Part shown: one piece after another, positions 22,659 to 31,233 of the stretch
Layout: each line of letters starts with the position of its first letter
Position numbering within the stretch: position 1 is the stretch's first letter
Origin: Sphingomonadaceae bacterium
GTDB lineage: Bacteria > Pseudomonadota > Alphaproteobacteria > Sphingomonadales > Sphingomonadaceae
Length of the DNA stretch: 37,278 nucleotides
Reading direction: 5' to 3'
Assembly (NCBI GenBank): GCA_025359685.1
Contig: JANYEY010000024.1
Coordinates: 1-37,278, forward strand
Made by a program: the position numbers and the translations under genes
The notes under the pieces: model-generated
Database searches by the model: none
The model's input: only the letters and a program-made list of their open reading frames with translations
Told to the model about the DNA's origin: nothing

Positions 22659-23987
22659 TTGCGCGACTTCGCCACCTCCGATTCGCCTGCAGTCCAGGCG
22701 CAGCTCGACCGCCTTGCCGCGCTGAGCCTGCCGCAGGGCCGGTTCGGGCTGGAGACCATCCACGCGCTGCTGGACCGCCTTGGCAACCCCCAGCGCGATC
22801 TGCCGCCAGTCTTCCATGTCGCCGGAACCAACGGCAAAGGCTCGACCTGCGCCTTCCTGCGCGCGATGCTCGAAGCGCAGGGTCTCACCGTCCACGCCGC
22901 GACCAAGCCGCATCTGGTGCGCTACAACGAGCGCATCCGCATCGCGGGCAAGCTGATCGAAGACGAGCATCTCGCCGCGCTGCTCAAGGAAGTTCTCGAT
23001 GCAGGCGAAGACCTTGGCCCAAGTTTCTTCGAAGTCACTGCAGCTGCGACGATCCTGGCGTTCAGTCGCGAAGAGGCAGACGCCTGCATAATCGAGGTAG
23101 GACTAGGCGGGCGGTTCGATGCGACCAACGTGCTCGATGGCCAAGCCGCCTGCGGGATCGCCAACTTGGGGATCGACCACGAAGGCTTCCTGCTGGTGCC
23201 CGAAGAAGGCGTGCCGCAGGATCCGCTGTGCCGGATTGCGTTCGAGAAGGCCGGGATCGCTCGCCCCGGCGTGCCGCTGGTAACACAGGCCTACCAGCCG
23301 GACATGACCCGCACGATCATCGAACAGGCAATGCTGGTCGGCGCCAGAACCGCGATCCGCGATCTCGATTGGTTCGCCGAAGTGAGCGGAGGCATCGCGT
23401 ACCACGACCGCCACGGCGTACTCGACCTGCCCCTGCCTGCGCTTGCCGGGAGGCACCAGGTCGACAACGCAGCGCTGGCGGTGGCGATGTTGCGGCATCA
23501 GTCGCAAGTTGAGGTTGCGCCCCAGGCGATGGCGCAAGGCATCCGCGACGCACGCTGGCCCGCGCGCTTGCAACAGCTCGGCCCCGGCCCCCTGACCAAC
23601 CTGCTCCCCGGCAAGACCGTACTGCTTGATGGCGCACACAACCGCGCTGCAGCGGAAGCGCTTGCAGCCGCGATGCAAGAGCAAGCGCCGTTCGACCTGA
23701 TCTTCGGCCTGATGAGCAACCGCCGGATCGACGACGTGCTCGGCCCGCTGATTCCGCTGGTGCGTAAGGTCTATCTGGTGCCGGTGCCGGGCCATTCAGG
23801 GCACGATCCGCGCACCGTCGCCGCCTGGGCGCAGGCGAACTTGCACCGCGAATGCTACCCCGCACCGTCAGTCACGCAGGCGCTGCAATGGCTCGACAAT
23901 CGCGCCGAGCCGGACACGGTGCTGATCGCCGGATCGCTTTACCTCGCGGGCGAAGTGCTACGGCTTAACCGGGAGTGGCCGGACTGA
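22659..23987 (+). CDS. folC: bifunctional folylpolyglutamate/dihydrofolate synthase
   Basis: FolC adds L-glutamate to dihydropteroate and extends folate polyglutamate tails, using ATP. The 442-aa Mur-ligase-family protein has the P-loop VAGTNGKGST (core at residues 55-61). TKPHLVRYNERIRI, FFEVTAAATILAF, VEVGLGGRFDATN-type and ANLGIDHEGFL blocks follow. The C-terminal domain begins around LLDGAHN. The TTG at 22659 is chosen because GGAGGGG lies 4-8 bases upstream and no ATG is available. It follows accD by about 60 bases. The last 23 bases overlap the end of the convergent ampG-like gene. Confidence 0.93.
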   Translation: MRDFATSDSPAVQAQLDRLAALSLPQGRFGLETIHALLDRLGNPQRDLPPVFHVAGTNGKGSTCAFLRAMLEAQGLTVHAATKPHLVRYNERIRIAGKLIEDEHLAALLKEVLDAGEDLGPSFFEVTAAATILAFSREEADACIIEVGLGGRFDATNVLDGQAACGIANLGIDHEGFLLVPEEGVPQDPLCRIAFEKAGIARPGVPLVTQAYQPDMTRTIIEQAMLVGARTAIRDLDWFAEVSGGIAYHDRHGVLDLPLPALAGRHQVDNAALAVAMLRHQSQVEVAPQAMAQGIRDARWPARLQQLGPGPLTNLLPGKTVLLDGAHNRAAAEALAAAMQEQAPFDLIFGLMSNRRIDDVLGPLIPLVRKVYLVPVPGHSGHDPRTVAAWAQANLHRECYPAPSVTQALQWLDNRAEPDTVLIAGSLYLAGEVLRLNREWPD

Positions 23988-25665
23988 CCTTGCGCTCCTG
24001 ATGCGCCACCCGCGCCCATTCGAGCAGCACGAAGGTCACCGAAACGACTGCAGTCAGCGCAGTCCAGCGGAACACTGCGGGATAGCCGTATTGCTGGAAT
24101 GCCTCGCCGGTCCAGCCGCGGCCGAGCGTGCCGACCAGCGACACCAGCGAGCCGAGCAAGGCATACTGGATCGCGCCGTACTGCTTGCTGACGATGCTGG
24201 AAACGTAAGCAACGAAAGCGGTCAGCGCGAGGCCGGTGACGATGTTTTCGTAACAGATCGCAAGGAGCAGCCGCACGATCCGTTCATCCGAACCGAACCA
24301 AGCGGCCAAGACATCGAGCCGCAGCAGGTGCGAGAAGGTGTCGAGCCCCGCCCCGCCTTCCGCAAGATCGGCGTAGAGGAAATTGCCCAGCGGCGGCAGG
24401 ATTGCGCCCATCAGGATAGTCGGGAACCGGCCAAGCTTGGCGAAGAAATATCCACCGAGGCTGATCCCCGCCATCGTCATGAAAATGCCGAAGACTTTTG
24501 AGGCAAACGCCACCTCGTCCTTCGAATACTTCATTTCCTGAAGGTAGAACGGGTAAGCGAAGCTCGCCCAGATATTGTAGCAGATCGCGTAAGTCAGGAT
24601 AAACCCGATCACGCTGAGCACGCCCCAGCGCAATCGTCCGGAAAGTTCACCCAGCGGCGCGACCAAGGCGGAATAGAGGTGGTTCGTAGCGGTACGCACC
24701 GGGTGGTGAGTGTGGTCGGCTTCGCTCAAAGTATAGCTGCTGCGGCTCCCCATCCAATTGGTCAGCGCGGCCACGCCGAGCGGAACGAGCACCGTCGCAA
24801 AAATGATCCACGGGCCGTAATGCTTGGTGAAATCGCCCGCCGACGGCGGAGGCGTGCCAGCGGGAGCAGCGCCGGTCGCGAGCATCCCGATCATGAAGTT
24901 GACGATGATGGAAATCGCCCACAGCCAGCTCAGTCCGACGATGATCAAGGCAATGGCACGGTACTGCGGGCGCAGCGCGCCCGGTTCCGCAAGAACGCCG
25001 TGCAGCTTGCCCGGATCAGGCCGGGGGCTGTCAGGCGCACGCAGCGTTACGCCCAGCGCGGTTAGCAGCAGCACCCCGCCCATGACCAGATAGACTACTG
25101 GCCACAGCATCGTGCTCGCCATGACCAGCGCCACTGCGCCGCCGACGATCGAGGCAGTGCGATAGCCGAACTGGTTGAGCGCCGAGAGTAGCTCGATCGG
25201 TGCATCGGCATCGGCTTGATCGATCCGCCACCCGTCGATTGCGATGTCCTGCGTCGCCGAGGCAATCGCGCCGATGAATGCAACCAGCGCGAACCGCCCG
25301 ATGGCACCGGTCGGATCGGTCAAGCCAAGCACCACGAAGGACAGCACCAGGATTGCCTGACACAGCAGGATCCAGCTCTTGCGGCGGCCCAAGGCCTCGA
25401 GCCCGGGCAGCTTGACGCGGTCGACAATCGGCGACCACAAGAACTTGAACGAATAGGCCAGCCCGATCCACGACAGCACGCCGATGGTCGCAAGGTTGAC
25501 CCCGACCTCACCCAGCCAGGCGTTGAGCGTACCGACCAGCAGCGCAAACGGCAGGCCCGAGGCAAAGCCGAACCCGAGCATGGTCGCTGCCTTGCGGTTA
25601 CCCACCGCTGCCGCGAGCAATTTGAGCCCCTTTGGCCGTACCTTCGGTGCTGCTTCGTCGGCCAT
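23965..25665 (-). CDS. ampG: AmpG-like muropeptide MFS permease
   Basis: AmpG imports GlcNAc-anhydroMurNAc peptides for cell-wall recycling. The 566-aa protein has 12-14 hydrophobic segments and the AmpG family start: GFASGLPFALLVGTLNAWL, GVNLATIGVLSWIGLAYSF and KFLWSPIVDRV. SATQDIAIDGWRID and LNQFGYRTASIVGG follow. Alphaproteobacterial AmpG proteins are longer than the E. coli one (491 aa), often with an insertion in the central loop; here that region (about residues 210-330) holds an added helix pair and APAGTPPPSAGDF. GAGGGA precedes the ATG. No beta-lactamase or ampR is nearby. A transport role is secure, the exact substrate less so. Confidence 0.82.
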   Translation of the reverse strand: MADEAAPKVRPKGLKLLAAAVGNRKAATMLGFGFASGLPFALLVGTLNAWLGEVGVNLATIGVLSWIGLAYSFKFLWSPIVDRVKLPGLEALGRRKSWILLCQAILVLSFVVLGLTDPTGAIGRFALVAFIGAIASATQDIAIDGWRIDQADADAPIELLSALNQFGYRTASIVGGAVALVMASTMLWPVVYLVMGGVLLLTALGVTLRAPDSPRPDPGKLHGVLAEPGALRPQYRAIALIIVGLSWLWAISIIVNFMIGMLATGAAPAGTPPPSAGDFTKHYGPWIIFATVLVPLGVAALTNWMGSRSSYTLSEADHTHHPVRTATNHLYSALVAPLGELSGRLRWGVLSVIGFILTYAICYNIWASFAYPFYLQEMKYSKDEVAFASKVFGIFMTMAGISLGGYFFAKLGRFPTILMGAILPPLGNFLYADLAEGGAGLDTFSHLLRLDVLAAWFGSDERIVRLLLAICYENIVTGLALTAFVAYVSSIVSKQYGAIQYALLGSLVSLVGTLGRGWTGEAFQQYGYPAVFRWTALTAVVSVTFVLLEWARVAHQERKVSPATPG

Positions 25666-25725
25666 CTTGTCCCTCGCGCAAATTTTGGGCGAGACTAGCG
25701 AACAAACGCGCTATGACCAGTCCCG

Positions 25726-26883
25726 ATGGCGACGATCCACACAGCCGATGCGATGAGCCCCACCGCGGGCCAGCTAGCGCTGGCTCGGCAAAACGCTGCG
25801 GGTGAAGTCCGCCCAAATCGCGGCATCCAGACCGTACCTGCGGCGGTTTACACCGATCCGGCACATTGGCAGCGCGAGGCAGAATTGCTGTTCGCGCGCG
25901 CCCCTCAAGTGCTGTGCCCATCGGCCTTGCTGCCAGAGAGCAACATGAGCGTGCCGCACGATGCGACCGGCCGACCGCTGCTCGTCACCCGTGATAACGA
26001 TGGCGCGGTGCATGTGTTCATGAACGTCTGCCGCCATCGCGGCACCCGGCTGGTCGAGGGCAGCGAAGTTCACTGCTCCAAACGGTTGACCTGCCCTTAT
26101 CATGCCTGGACCTATGCCACCGACGGCCGCCTGCTCGCGCTGCCTCGCCCCGAAACCTTCCCGGGGCTCGACAAGGGCGCGAACGGCTTGGTCGAATTGC
26201 CCAGCTGCGAGGCGGGCGGCTTGATCTGGTATGGTCCCGGAGCAGAACCTGATTTCACTCTGGTCCGCGAACTGGGCGATGATTTCGACCGCTTCAACAT
26301 GCGCGGGCTCCACCTGTTCGAACGCCGCACGCATGCGGTCGCGTCGAACTGGAAGCTGATCATGGATGCGTTCCTCGAAAGCTACCACGTCACCCGGCTT
26401 CACGCCGCCACCATCGGGCCGTTTTTCAAGGACGGCGTATCGAGCGGTGACCAGATCGGCCCGCACCAGCGCAGCCTGGTCTGCCGCGCCGAGGAACTGG
26501 ACGGGGTGGACTTCACCCAGATGACCGAGCTTCGCCGCGTCGGAACCTTCGCTTATCAGCTGTTCCCGGCGACTGTGGTGGTGGTCAGTCCCGACTACAT
26601 CAACGTCATGGCGCTGTGGCCGCAGGCGCATGACCGGACGCTGGTCGAAGACTTCATGCTGATCCCCGAAGCGCCGCAAGATGAAAAGGCGCAGCGCCAC
26701 TGGCAGCGCAGCTGGGACCTGCTCGATGGCGGGGTCTTTGCTGGCGAGGACTTCCGCGCGGCCGAACTTGGCCAGCAGGGTCTGAGCACTGGCGTAATCC
26801 CCCACCTGACGCTGGGCACACTCGAAAGCGGGATCCGGCGCTTCCATGAAATCCTGGAAGAACAGATGGCTGTATCCGGATAG
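25726..26883 (+). CDS. Rieske non-heme iron oxygenase, alpha subunit
   Basis: This 385-aa protein has the Rieske [2Fe-2S] motif with C102 and H104 in [11 protein letters not shown], and C123 and H126 in [10 protein letters not shown]. The mononuclear iron site ESYHVTRLH gives H221 and H226. Near the C-terminus, [16 protein letters not shown] is typical of ring-hydroxylating alpha subunits. Such enzymes oxygenate aromatic rings, betaines, carnitine or sterols; the substrate cannot be told. No ferredoxin, reductase or beta subunit is beside it, so electrons must come from elsewhere. It is divergent from ampG with 60 bases between starts. No clear Shine-Dalgarno precedes the ATG. Confidence 0.88.
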   Translation: MATIHTADAMSPTAGQLALARQNAAGEVRPNRGIQTVPAAVYTDPAHWQREAELLFARAPQVLCPSALLPESNMSVPHDATGRPLLVTRDNDGAVHVFMNVCRHRGTRLVEGSEVHCSKRLTCPYHAWTYATDGRLLALPRPETFPGLDKGANGLVELPSCEAGGLIWYGPGAEPDFTLVRELGDDFDRFNMRGLHLFERRTHAVASNWKLIMDAFLESYHVTRLHAATIGPFFKDGVSSGDQIGPHQRSLVCRAEELDGVDFTQMTELRRVGTFAYQLFPATVVVVSPDYINVMALWPQAHDRTLVEDFMLIPEAPQDEKAQRHWQRSWDLLDGGVFAGEDFRAAELGQQGLSTGVIPHLTLGTLESGIRRFHEILEEQMAVSG

Positions 26884-26895
26884 CCATCGCGCGCC

Positions 26896-26923
26896 AAAGT
26901 TCACATTAAGTTTACACCAAAAC
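26896..26923 (-). repeat. 28-bp shared element, copy 2 (inverted)
   Basis: On the plus strand it reads AAA, then GTTCACATTAA (26899-26909) and GTTTACACCAA (26910-26920), then AAC. The two 11-base half-sites are similar and in tandem. The whole matches the reverse complement of 14708-14735 at 26 of 28 positions. It starts 12 bases after the oxygenase stop. Confidence 0.6.
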
Positions 26924-27037
26924 GCACTTGGCGCGGACTGGTTCGGCGGAGCCAATCGGTTTGACGGGTGGAAAGTGCCTGACCGGGCATATCACCAAGC
27001 GCCGGTGTAGGAAAATCATCGCTCACAGCTCCCCATG

Positions 27038-27192
27038 AGGTCCTCTCCATTTTTGGCGTCGGTCACAAATGGGGAAGTAGATCGGCGAAGCCGAGACGGA
27101 GGGGCGTCGACGCTGGCGTTTGAGACCCCTCCGTCACTCGCTAAAGCGACTGCCACCCTCCCCAGTTGGCTTCGCAAAATGGGAGAGGACCT
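27038..27192 (+). repeat. 155-bp nested palindromic intergenic repeat
   Basis: The outer arms AGGTCCTCTCCATTTT and AAAATGGGAGAGGACCT match but for one base. Inside them GGGGA (27071-27075) faces TCCCC. The hairpin TCGGC-GAA-GCCGA lies at 27082-27094. A perfect 10-bp pair joins GACGGAGGGG (27095-27104) and CCCCTCCGTC (27126-27135) around the palindrome GCGTCGACGC. A further hairpin TCGC-TAAA-GCGA lies at 27138-27149. The shape resembles the REP/MITE-like intergenic repeats of sphingomonads, but the family could not be searched here. Confidence 0.7.
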
Positions 27193-27235
27193 AAGGCAGG
27201 GTGACGTGGAGCCCTTCCGCGTCTAAGGCGCGGCG

Positions 27236-28060
27236 ATGACCAATTCCGATCCAGTCCGTCAGGGTGACCGCATTGCCAAGCTTCTTGCCCGCGCCGGTAT
27301 TGCCAGCCGCCGCGAAGTTGAGCGGATGATTGCCGATGGCCGGGTCAAACTGGGCGAAGACGTGCTGACCACGCCCAACACCGTGCTCACCAGCCTCAAA
27401 GGCGTGACAGTCGACGGCAAGCCGGTGAAGGCACCCGAAGCCGTCAAGCTTTACGCCTTCAACAAGCCGCCCGGGCTGATCACTGCCGAGCGCGATCCGG
27501 CGGGACGGCCGACGATCTATACCGCGCTGCGCAATGCCATGCCCGAGGGCGCTGGCCGGGTGATGCCGGTCGGCCGGCTCGACTTCAACACCGAGGGGCT
27601 GCTGCTGCTCACCAACGACGGTGGGCTGAAGCGGGCGATGGAACTGCCCAGCACGGGCGTGCCGCGCACTTACCGCGCGCGCACTTTCGGTGACATCACC
27701 CAGAACGAGCTTGAGGCCCTGTCCGAAGGGATCGAGATCGACGGAATGCGCTACGGCAATATCAACGCCAATATCGAGCGCAGCACGGGCCGTAACCGCT
27801 GGATCGAAATGACCATCACCGAAGGCAAGAACCGCGAAGTGCGCCGCGTGCTGGAACATCTCGGGCTAGAAGTCAGCCGCCTGATCCGCACCGCGTACGG
27901 GCCCTTCCGGCTGCTTGACCTGCCGCGCGGTATGGCGGTGGAACTGCGCGAGGCCGAGGTCGAGAAGTTCATCGCGACGCTCAAAATGCCCGGCGCCAAG
28001 ACCGAAGTTAAAAGTCCGCAGGACCACGCGCGCGACCGCGTCATGCGGAGCAAGCGCTGA
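27236..28060 (+). CDS. rluB: RluB/RsuA-family pseudouridine synthase
   Basis: This enzyme converts a uridine in rRNA to pseudouridine; RluB acts on 23S rRNA U2605. The 274-aa protein has an N-terminal S4 RNA-binding domain (about residues 11-60: RIAKLLARAGIASRREVERM). The synthase domain has the catalytic D116 in PVGRLDFNTEGLLLLTND. FNKPPGLITAERDP and TEGKNREVRRVLEHLG are the other family blocks. The RluB/RluF/RsuA subgroups are hard to separate by eye, and length and tail favour RluB. A basic tail ends RVMRSKR. The stop overlaps the rsmD start as TGATG. Confidence 0.88.
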   Translation: MTNSDPVRQGDRIAKLLARAGIASRREVERMIADGRVKLGEDVLTTPNTVLTSLKGVTVDGKPVKAPEAVKLYAFNKPPGLITAERDPAGRPTIYTALRNAMPEGAGRVMPVGRLDFNTEGLLLLTNDGGLKRAMELPSTGVPRTYRARTFGDITQNELEALSEGIEIDGMRYGNINANIERSTGRNRWIEMTITEGKNREVRRVLEHLGLEVSRLIRTAYGPFRLLDLPRGMAVELREAEVEKFIATLKMPGAKTEVKSPQDHARDRVMRSKR

Positions 28061-28611
28061 TGCGGATCATTGCGGGCCAGTGGCGCGGCCGCAAGCTGGT
28101 CGCGCCCGCCGGCGAGACCACCCGGCCGACGTCCGACCGGACCCGCGAAACGCTATTCTCGATGCTGGTCAGCCGGCTCGGAACCTTCGAGGGGCTGAAA
28201 GTCGCAGACCTGTTCGCCGGATCTGGCGCGCTGGGGATCGAAGCCTTGTCGCGCGGCGCGGCGACCTGCCTGTTCGTCGAAACCGATGCGGCGGCACTGC
28301 GCGCGCTGCGCAGCAATATCGCCAATCTGCAGGCCGCACCGCAGACCGATGTACGCGCCGCCTCGGTGCTGTCGCTGGGCCCGGCGCCAGCCCCGCTCGA
28401 CCTGATCCTGCTTGATCCACCCTATGGCTCAGGCGCTGGGGTGGTTGCGCTTGAAAAGCTTCAACGGCTCGGCTGGATCGGTCCCGTGACCTGGATCAGC
28501 CTTGAGACCGCGCTGAAGGAGGACGCCAAGGTCAAAGGACTGGAAATCGATTCCGAGCGCAAGGTCGGCAAGGCCCGGATTACGTTGTTGCGGGTTGCAC
28601 CGACGGCTTGA
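28060..28611 (+). CDS. rsmD: 16S rRNA (guanine966-N2)-methyltransferase
   Basis: RsmD methylates G966 of 16S rRNA using S-adenosylmethionine. The 183-aa protein has MRIIAGQWRGRKL and RPTSDRTRETLFSML, both diagnostic of RsmD. The SAM-binding DLFAGSGALGIEALSRGA begins at residue 50, and the catalytic DPPY is at 119-122. It overlaps the rluB-like gene by one base, forming a two-gene rRNA-modification operon. Length is normal. Confidence 0.95.
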   Translation: MRIIAGQWRGRKLVAPAGETTRPTSDRTRETLFSMLVSRLGTFEGLKVADLFAGSGALGIEALSRGAATCLFVETDAAALRALRSNIANLQAAPQTDVRAASVLSLGPAPAPLDLILLDPPYGSGAGVVALEKLQRLGWIGPVTWISLETALKEDAKVKGLEIDSERKVGKARITLLRVAPTA

Positions 28612-28670
28612 CCGCTCGTCCCAACAGGCGCAGCCTTGGCGCTTGGGTCGGTCAGGGGAGAACAGCGAAG

Positions 28671-29177
28671 ATGTCTGCAAATCACACCACCCGAATTCTT
28701 GTGGCCGCAAGCGCGCTGGCGCTTTTGGCAGGATGCCATGCTCAGAGGCATGGTGACGGAACCAAGACCGCCGCCGAGGTCAAAGACAACATGACCGAGA
28801 TGGTCGCTGCGTTCGCCTCGCGCGATGCCGATAAGGCGGTATCATGGGATGCCCCCGATTTCGTCGGTTCGTTTCACGGTTTTCCCGACGTCCACGGTCA
28901 GGAAGAGGACCGCGCACTGACCAAGCAGCAGGTCGCCGACCCCGCGATGAAGTTCTCGGTCAGCGACGTACTCGTCGATGCCGCCAAGTCGGGCGATCTG
29001 GCGGTATGGCGCGCCAAGTACAGCTACACCTTCACCGATCCCGCAACCAAGCAGCCCAAGACCGAAGTGGGTAACTGGGCGGTCGGGTGGAAGCGCGATA
29101 GCGAGGGCAAGCTTAAGGAAGCCTGGGGCATCGTGTCCGATACTCCATCGGCTCCACCAGCAGCGCCCAAGCCCTGA
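28671..29177 (+). CDS. SnoaL/NTF2-like lipoprotein
   Basis: The 168-aa product has a lipoprotein signal (VAASALALLAGC, lipidated C22). A domain resembling SnoaL/DUF4440 NTF2-like folds follows: AEVKDNMTEMVAAFASRDADKAVSWDAPDFVGSF-type opening, LAVWRAKYSYTFTD strand and VGNWAVGWKRDSEGKLKEAWGIVSDT end. The tail is Pro-rich. Function is unknown. GGGGAG lies about 10 bases before the ATG; an upstream in-frame ATG overlapping rsmD would spoil the signal peptide. The stop TGA abuts the stop of the convergent transporter gene in the palindrome TGATCA. Confidence 0.75.
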   Translation: MSANHTTRILVAASALALLAGCHAQRHGDGTKTAAEVKDNMTEMVAAFASRDADKAVSWDAPDFVGSFHGFPDVHGQEEDRALTKQQVADPAMKFSVSDVLVDAAKSGDLAVWRAKYSYTFTDPATKQPKTEVGNWAVGWKRDSEGKLKEAWGIVSDTPSAPPAAPKP

Positions 29178-30440
29178 TCAATGTGCTGACGCTGGCCGGG
29201 CGAAAGCGACCCCGGCCAGCGTCAGAGCTCCGGCTCCGACCAGCAGCAGCCCGATCGATCCGCCCATCCCGGCATTGACCATCTGTTTGGCCAGCAGCGG
29301 CGTCACTGCGCCGCCGATGATCCCGCCCGCATTGAACGCCACCGAGACCCCCGAATAGCGGACTGGCACCGGGTAGAGGCTTGTCAGCCAGCCGCCGAGC
29401 GGGCCGTAGACGAAGCCCATCGTGAATAGCGCGAAGGACAGCGTGGCGAACACCACCGCGCCCGATCCCGAACGCAGCCCCGCGGCAAAGATCAGGCCGA
29501 CTGCCATCGTGGCCAATGCGCCGAGCAACAAAACGCGGCGCGGACTGGTGCGATCCGCCCACCAGACTGCTATGATAATCCCCACGGCGAGGAAGCAGTT
29601 AGCCCCCAGCTGCAACAGCAGGAACTGTTCACGCGCGTAACCCAGTTGTTTGGTCGCCAGATCGAGCGCGAACGCGGTGGAGAGGTAGAACAGCGCGAAG
29701 CAGGCGATCACCCCAGCGCTTCCCGCAAGCACCGCGCCCCAGTGCCGGGTCAGCAAGGCGCCGATCGGTACGGCCGGCGGCGGGGCGTGGGCCAGCGCAG
29801 CCTTGAAGGCCGGGGTCTCGGTCAGCCTCAGCCGGACCCACAGCCCAATGCCGACCAGCACCGCGCTAACGAGGAACGGAACGCGCCAGCCCCAGCGGAG
29901 AAACTGGTCATCGCTGAGCCAGAGGCCGAGCAGCAGGAAGAGCCCGTTCGCGGCGAGAAAGCCCAATGGAGCGCCAAGCTGGGGCGCTGCGCCGAACCGC
30001 GCCTCCCAGCCCTTGGGCGCATTCTCGACCGCGAGCAGCGCCGCTCCGCCCCACTCTCCGCCTAGGCCGAAACCCTGACCGAAGCGCAGGACGCAGAGCA
30101 GCAGCGGCGCAAGATAGCCCGCGCTCGCGTAACCGGGGAGGAACGCGATTGCGAAAGTCGATCCACCCATCAGCAGCAGCGAGGCAACCAGCGTCGCCTT
30201 GCGCCCGGTCCGATCGCCAAAATGCCCGAAAGCTACAGCGCCGAGCGGCCGCGCGAGAAAGGCGAGACCGAACACCATGAACGCTTGCAGGCCCTGCGCC
30301 TCGGGCGAGCTCGCCGGGAAGAACAGCTGCCCGAACACCAGCGCCGTCGCGGTCGCGAATACGTAAAAATCATAAAATTCGACCGCCGTGCCAGTCAGCG
30401 CGGCGGTCAAGATACGGGCGTTGGCGCGCAGCGGGTGCAT
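29178..30440 (-). CDS. MHS-type MFS transporter (metabolite:H+ symporter)
   Basis: The 420-aa polytopic protein belongs to the MHS branch of the major facilitator superfamily (ProP, KgtP, ShiA relatives). It shows TGTAVEFYDFYVFATA in helix 1. The helix 2-3 loop signature is FLARPLGAVAFGHFGDRTGRK. GQGFGLGGEWGGAALLAVENAP and ERFRWGWRVPFL-type segments follow (here QFLRWGWRVPFL). Substrates of the branch include betaines, citrate, alpha-ketoglutarate and shikimate; none can be assigned. The ATG at 30440 is used; an in-frame GTG at 30449 is also possible and neither has a strong ribosome-binding site. It follows the secreted-protein gene by about 50 bases on the same strand. Confidence 0.87.
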   Translation of the reverse strand: MHPLRANARILTAALTGTAVEFYDFYVFATATALVFGQLFFPASSPEAQGLQAFMVFGLAFLARPLGAVAFGHFGDRTGRKATLVASLLLMGGSTFAIAFLPGYASAGYLAPLLLCVLRFGQGFGLGGEWGGAALLAVENAPKGWEARFGAAPQLGAPLGFLAANGLFLLLGLWLSDDQFLRWGWRVPFLVSAVLVGIGLWVRLRLTETPAFKAALAHAPPPAVPIGALLTRHWGAVLAGSAGVIACFALFYLSTAFALDLATKQLGYAREQFLLLQLGANCFLAVGIIIAVWWADRTSPRRVLLLGALATMAVGLIFAAGLRSGSGAVVFATLSFALFTMGFVYGPLGGWLTSLYPVPVRYSGVSVAFNAGGIIGGAVTPLLAKQMVNAGMGGSIGLLLVGAGALTLAGVAFARPASAH

Positions 30441-30489
30441 GCGCAGCACCGCTGCTGCGCGCCAGGGCTCAAGTCAAAACAAATCCGGC

Positions 30490-31074
30490 TCACTTGCCGC
30501 CCGGATTACGGCAGCTATCCTGCACCTTGCGGGTGCAAACGGGGTAGACCTTGTTCATCGCTTCGACGGGCGCGGCAGTTAGTGCGCCCTTGTACGGTCC
30601 GGCCTGATAGGACGGATCAGCCGGAGTTGCAGGCGGGACCGGATCGGCGGCGGCGACTGGATCCGGCGGAGTTGCGCTCGGCATTGCAGACGATCCGACC
30701 GGGTTGGCCTGGACCACAGCAGCAGGCGCCTGGCCGGAAATCTGCGCTTCGACCGATGTCCAGGTGGCTGCGCGCTGCTCAGGCGGCATCGCCAGCATCT
30801 GGCCGCGCTGCGCAGCAGTCAGGCGCCACCAACCGTTCATCTGCACCGGGCTAAGGGTCCAATAATACGACTGATAGTCGGCCGGCCATGAATCATAGCT
30901 CGCGCGCTGATCGGCGGCCCAGCTGCCATAATCGGTCTGCTGGGCGGCGGTCAGTACAGGCGCCGCCATTGGCGCCATAGCTGAGGTCTGCGCAGCACCG
31001 CTCGAAACGATCAGCGGGCCTGCTGCGATCAGCAGAGCAAATGCAGAAGCGGCGGGAAACAACAGTTTACGCAT
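30490..31074 (-). CDS. secreted W/Y-rich protein of unknown function
   Basis: I do not recognise this 194-aa protein beyond its export signal (MRKLLFPAASAFALLIAAG, with cleavage likely near GAAQ). The mature N-terminal half is rich in Trp, Tyr, Gln and Asp. It has internal near-repeats: TAAQQTDYGSW and LTAAQRGQML, and SWAADQRASY and SWPADYQSYY. A Pro/Ala-rich linker follows. The C-terminal part has two cysteines (VCTRKVQDSCRNPGGK). The ATG at 31074 follows GGAG by 8 bases. A much longer in-frame reading (to 31794) would cross the helicase gene and is rejected. It may be co-transcribed with the MHS transporter. Confidence 0.75.
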   Translation of the reverse strand: MRKLLFPAASAFALLIAAGPLIVSSGAAQTSAMAPMAAPVLTAAQQTDYGSWAADQRASYDSWPADYQSYYWTLSPVQMNGWWRLTAAQRGQMLAMPPEQRAATWTSVEAQISGQAPAAVVQANPVGSSAMPSATPPDPVAAADPVPPATPADPSYQAGPYKGALTAAPVEAMNKVYPVCTRKVQDSCRNPGGK

Positions 31075-31171
31075 GACAAATCTCCGAACTTTCGGGCGTG
31101 ATACCGTTACAATTACGCATGGCGCGGGAATCGGTTCCAGCGGCGGCCGGGCCAAGTGACATACGGTGGTA

Positions 31172-31190
31172 CTGCCGCGACGAGCGGCAG
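31172..31190. other. perfect hairpin between the secreted-protein and helicase genes
   Basis: CTGCCGC and GCGGCAG pair perfectly over 7 bp with a 5-base loop GACGA. It lies in the 159-base divergent spacer, about 45 bases before the helicase start. There is no T-run on either side. Its role is unknown; it could be leader structure or an operator. Confidence 0.35.
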
Positions 31191-31233
31191 ACGGCGCTTG
31201 CGCAGTGGTCGCCCGTTCCCTAACTGTTCGCTC

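Larger units (their letters stand above)
26884..27235 (+). other. intergenic region with two repeat elements
   Basis: This 352-base gap has no supportable gene. It holds the 28-bp element copy 2 (26896-26923) and a weak hairpin at about 26939-26955 (TGGTTC facing GAGCCA) that may end the oxygenase transcript. The rest is about 80 bases of unremarkable sequence and the palindromic repeat at 27038-27192. The rluB-like gene has only a weak ribosome-binding site (TAAGGCG). A short plus-strand open frame (27035-27226) runs through the repeat and is not considered a gene. Confidence 0.6.

Noticed and set aside
27035..27226. Short open frame through the palindromic repeat
   Set aside because: It is encoded by the inverted-repeat arms themselves and has no ribosome-binding site.
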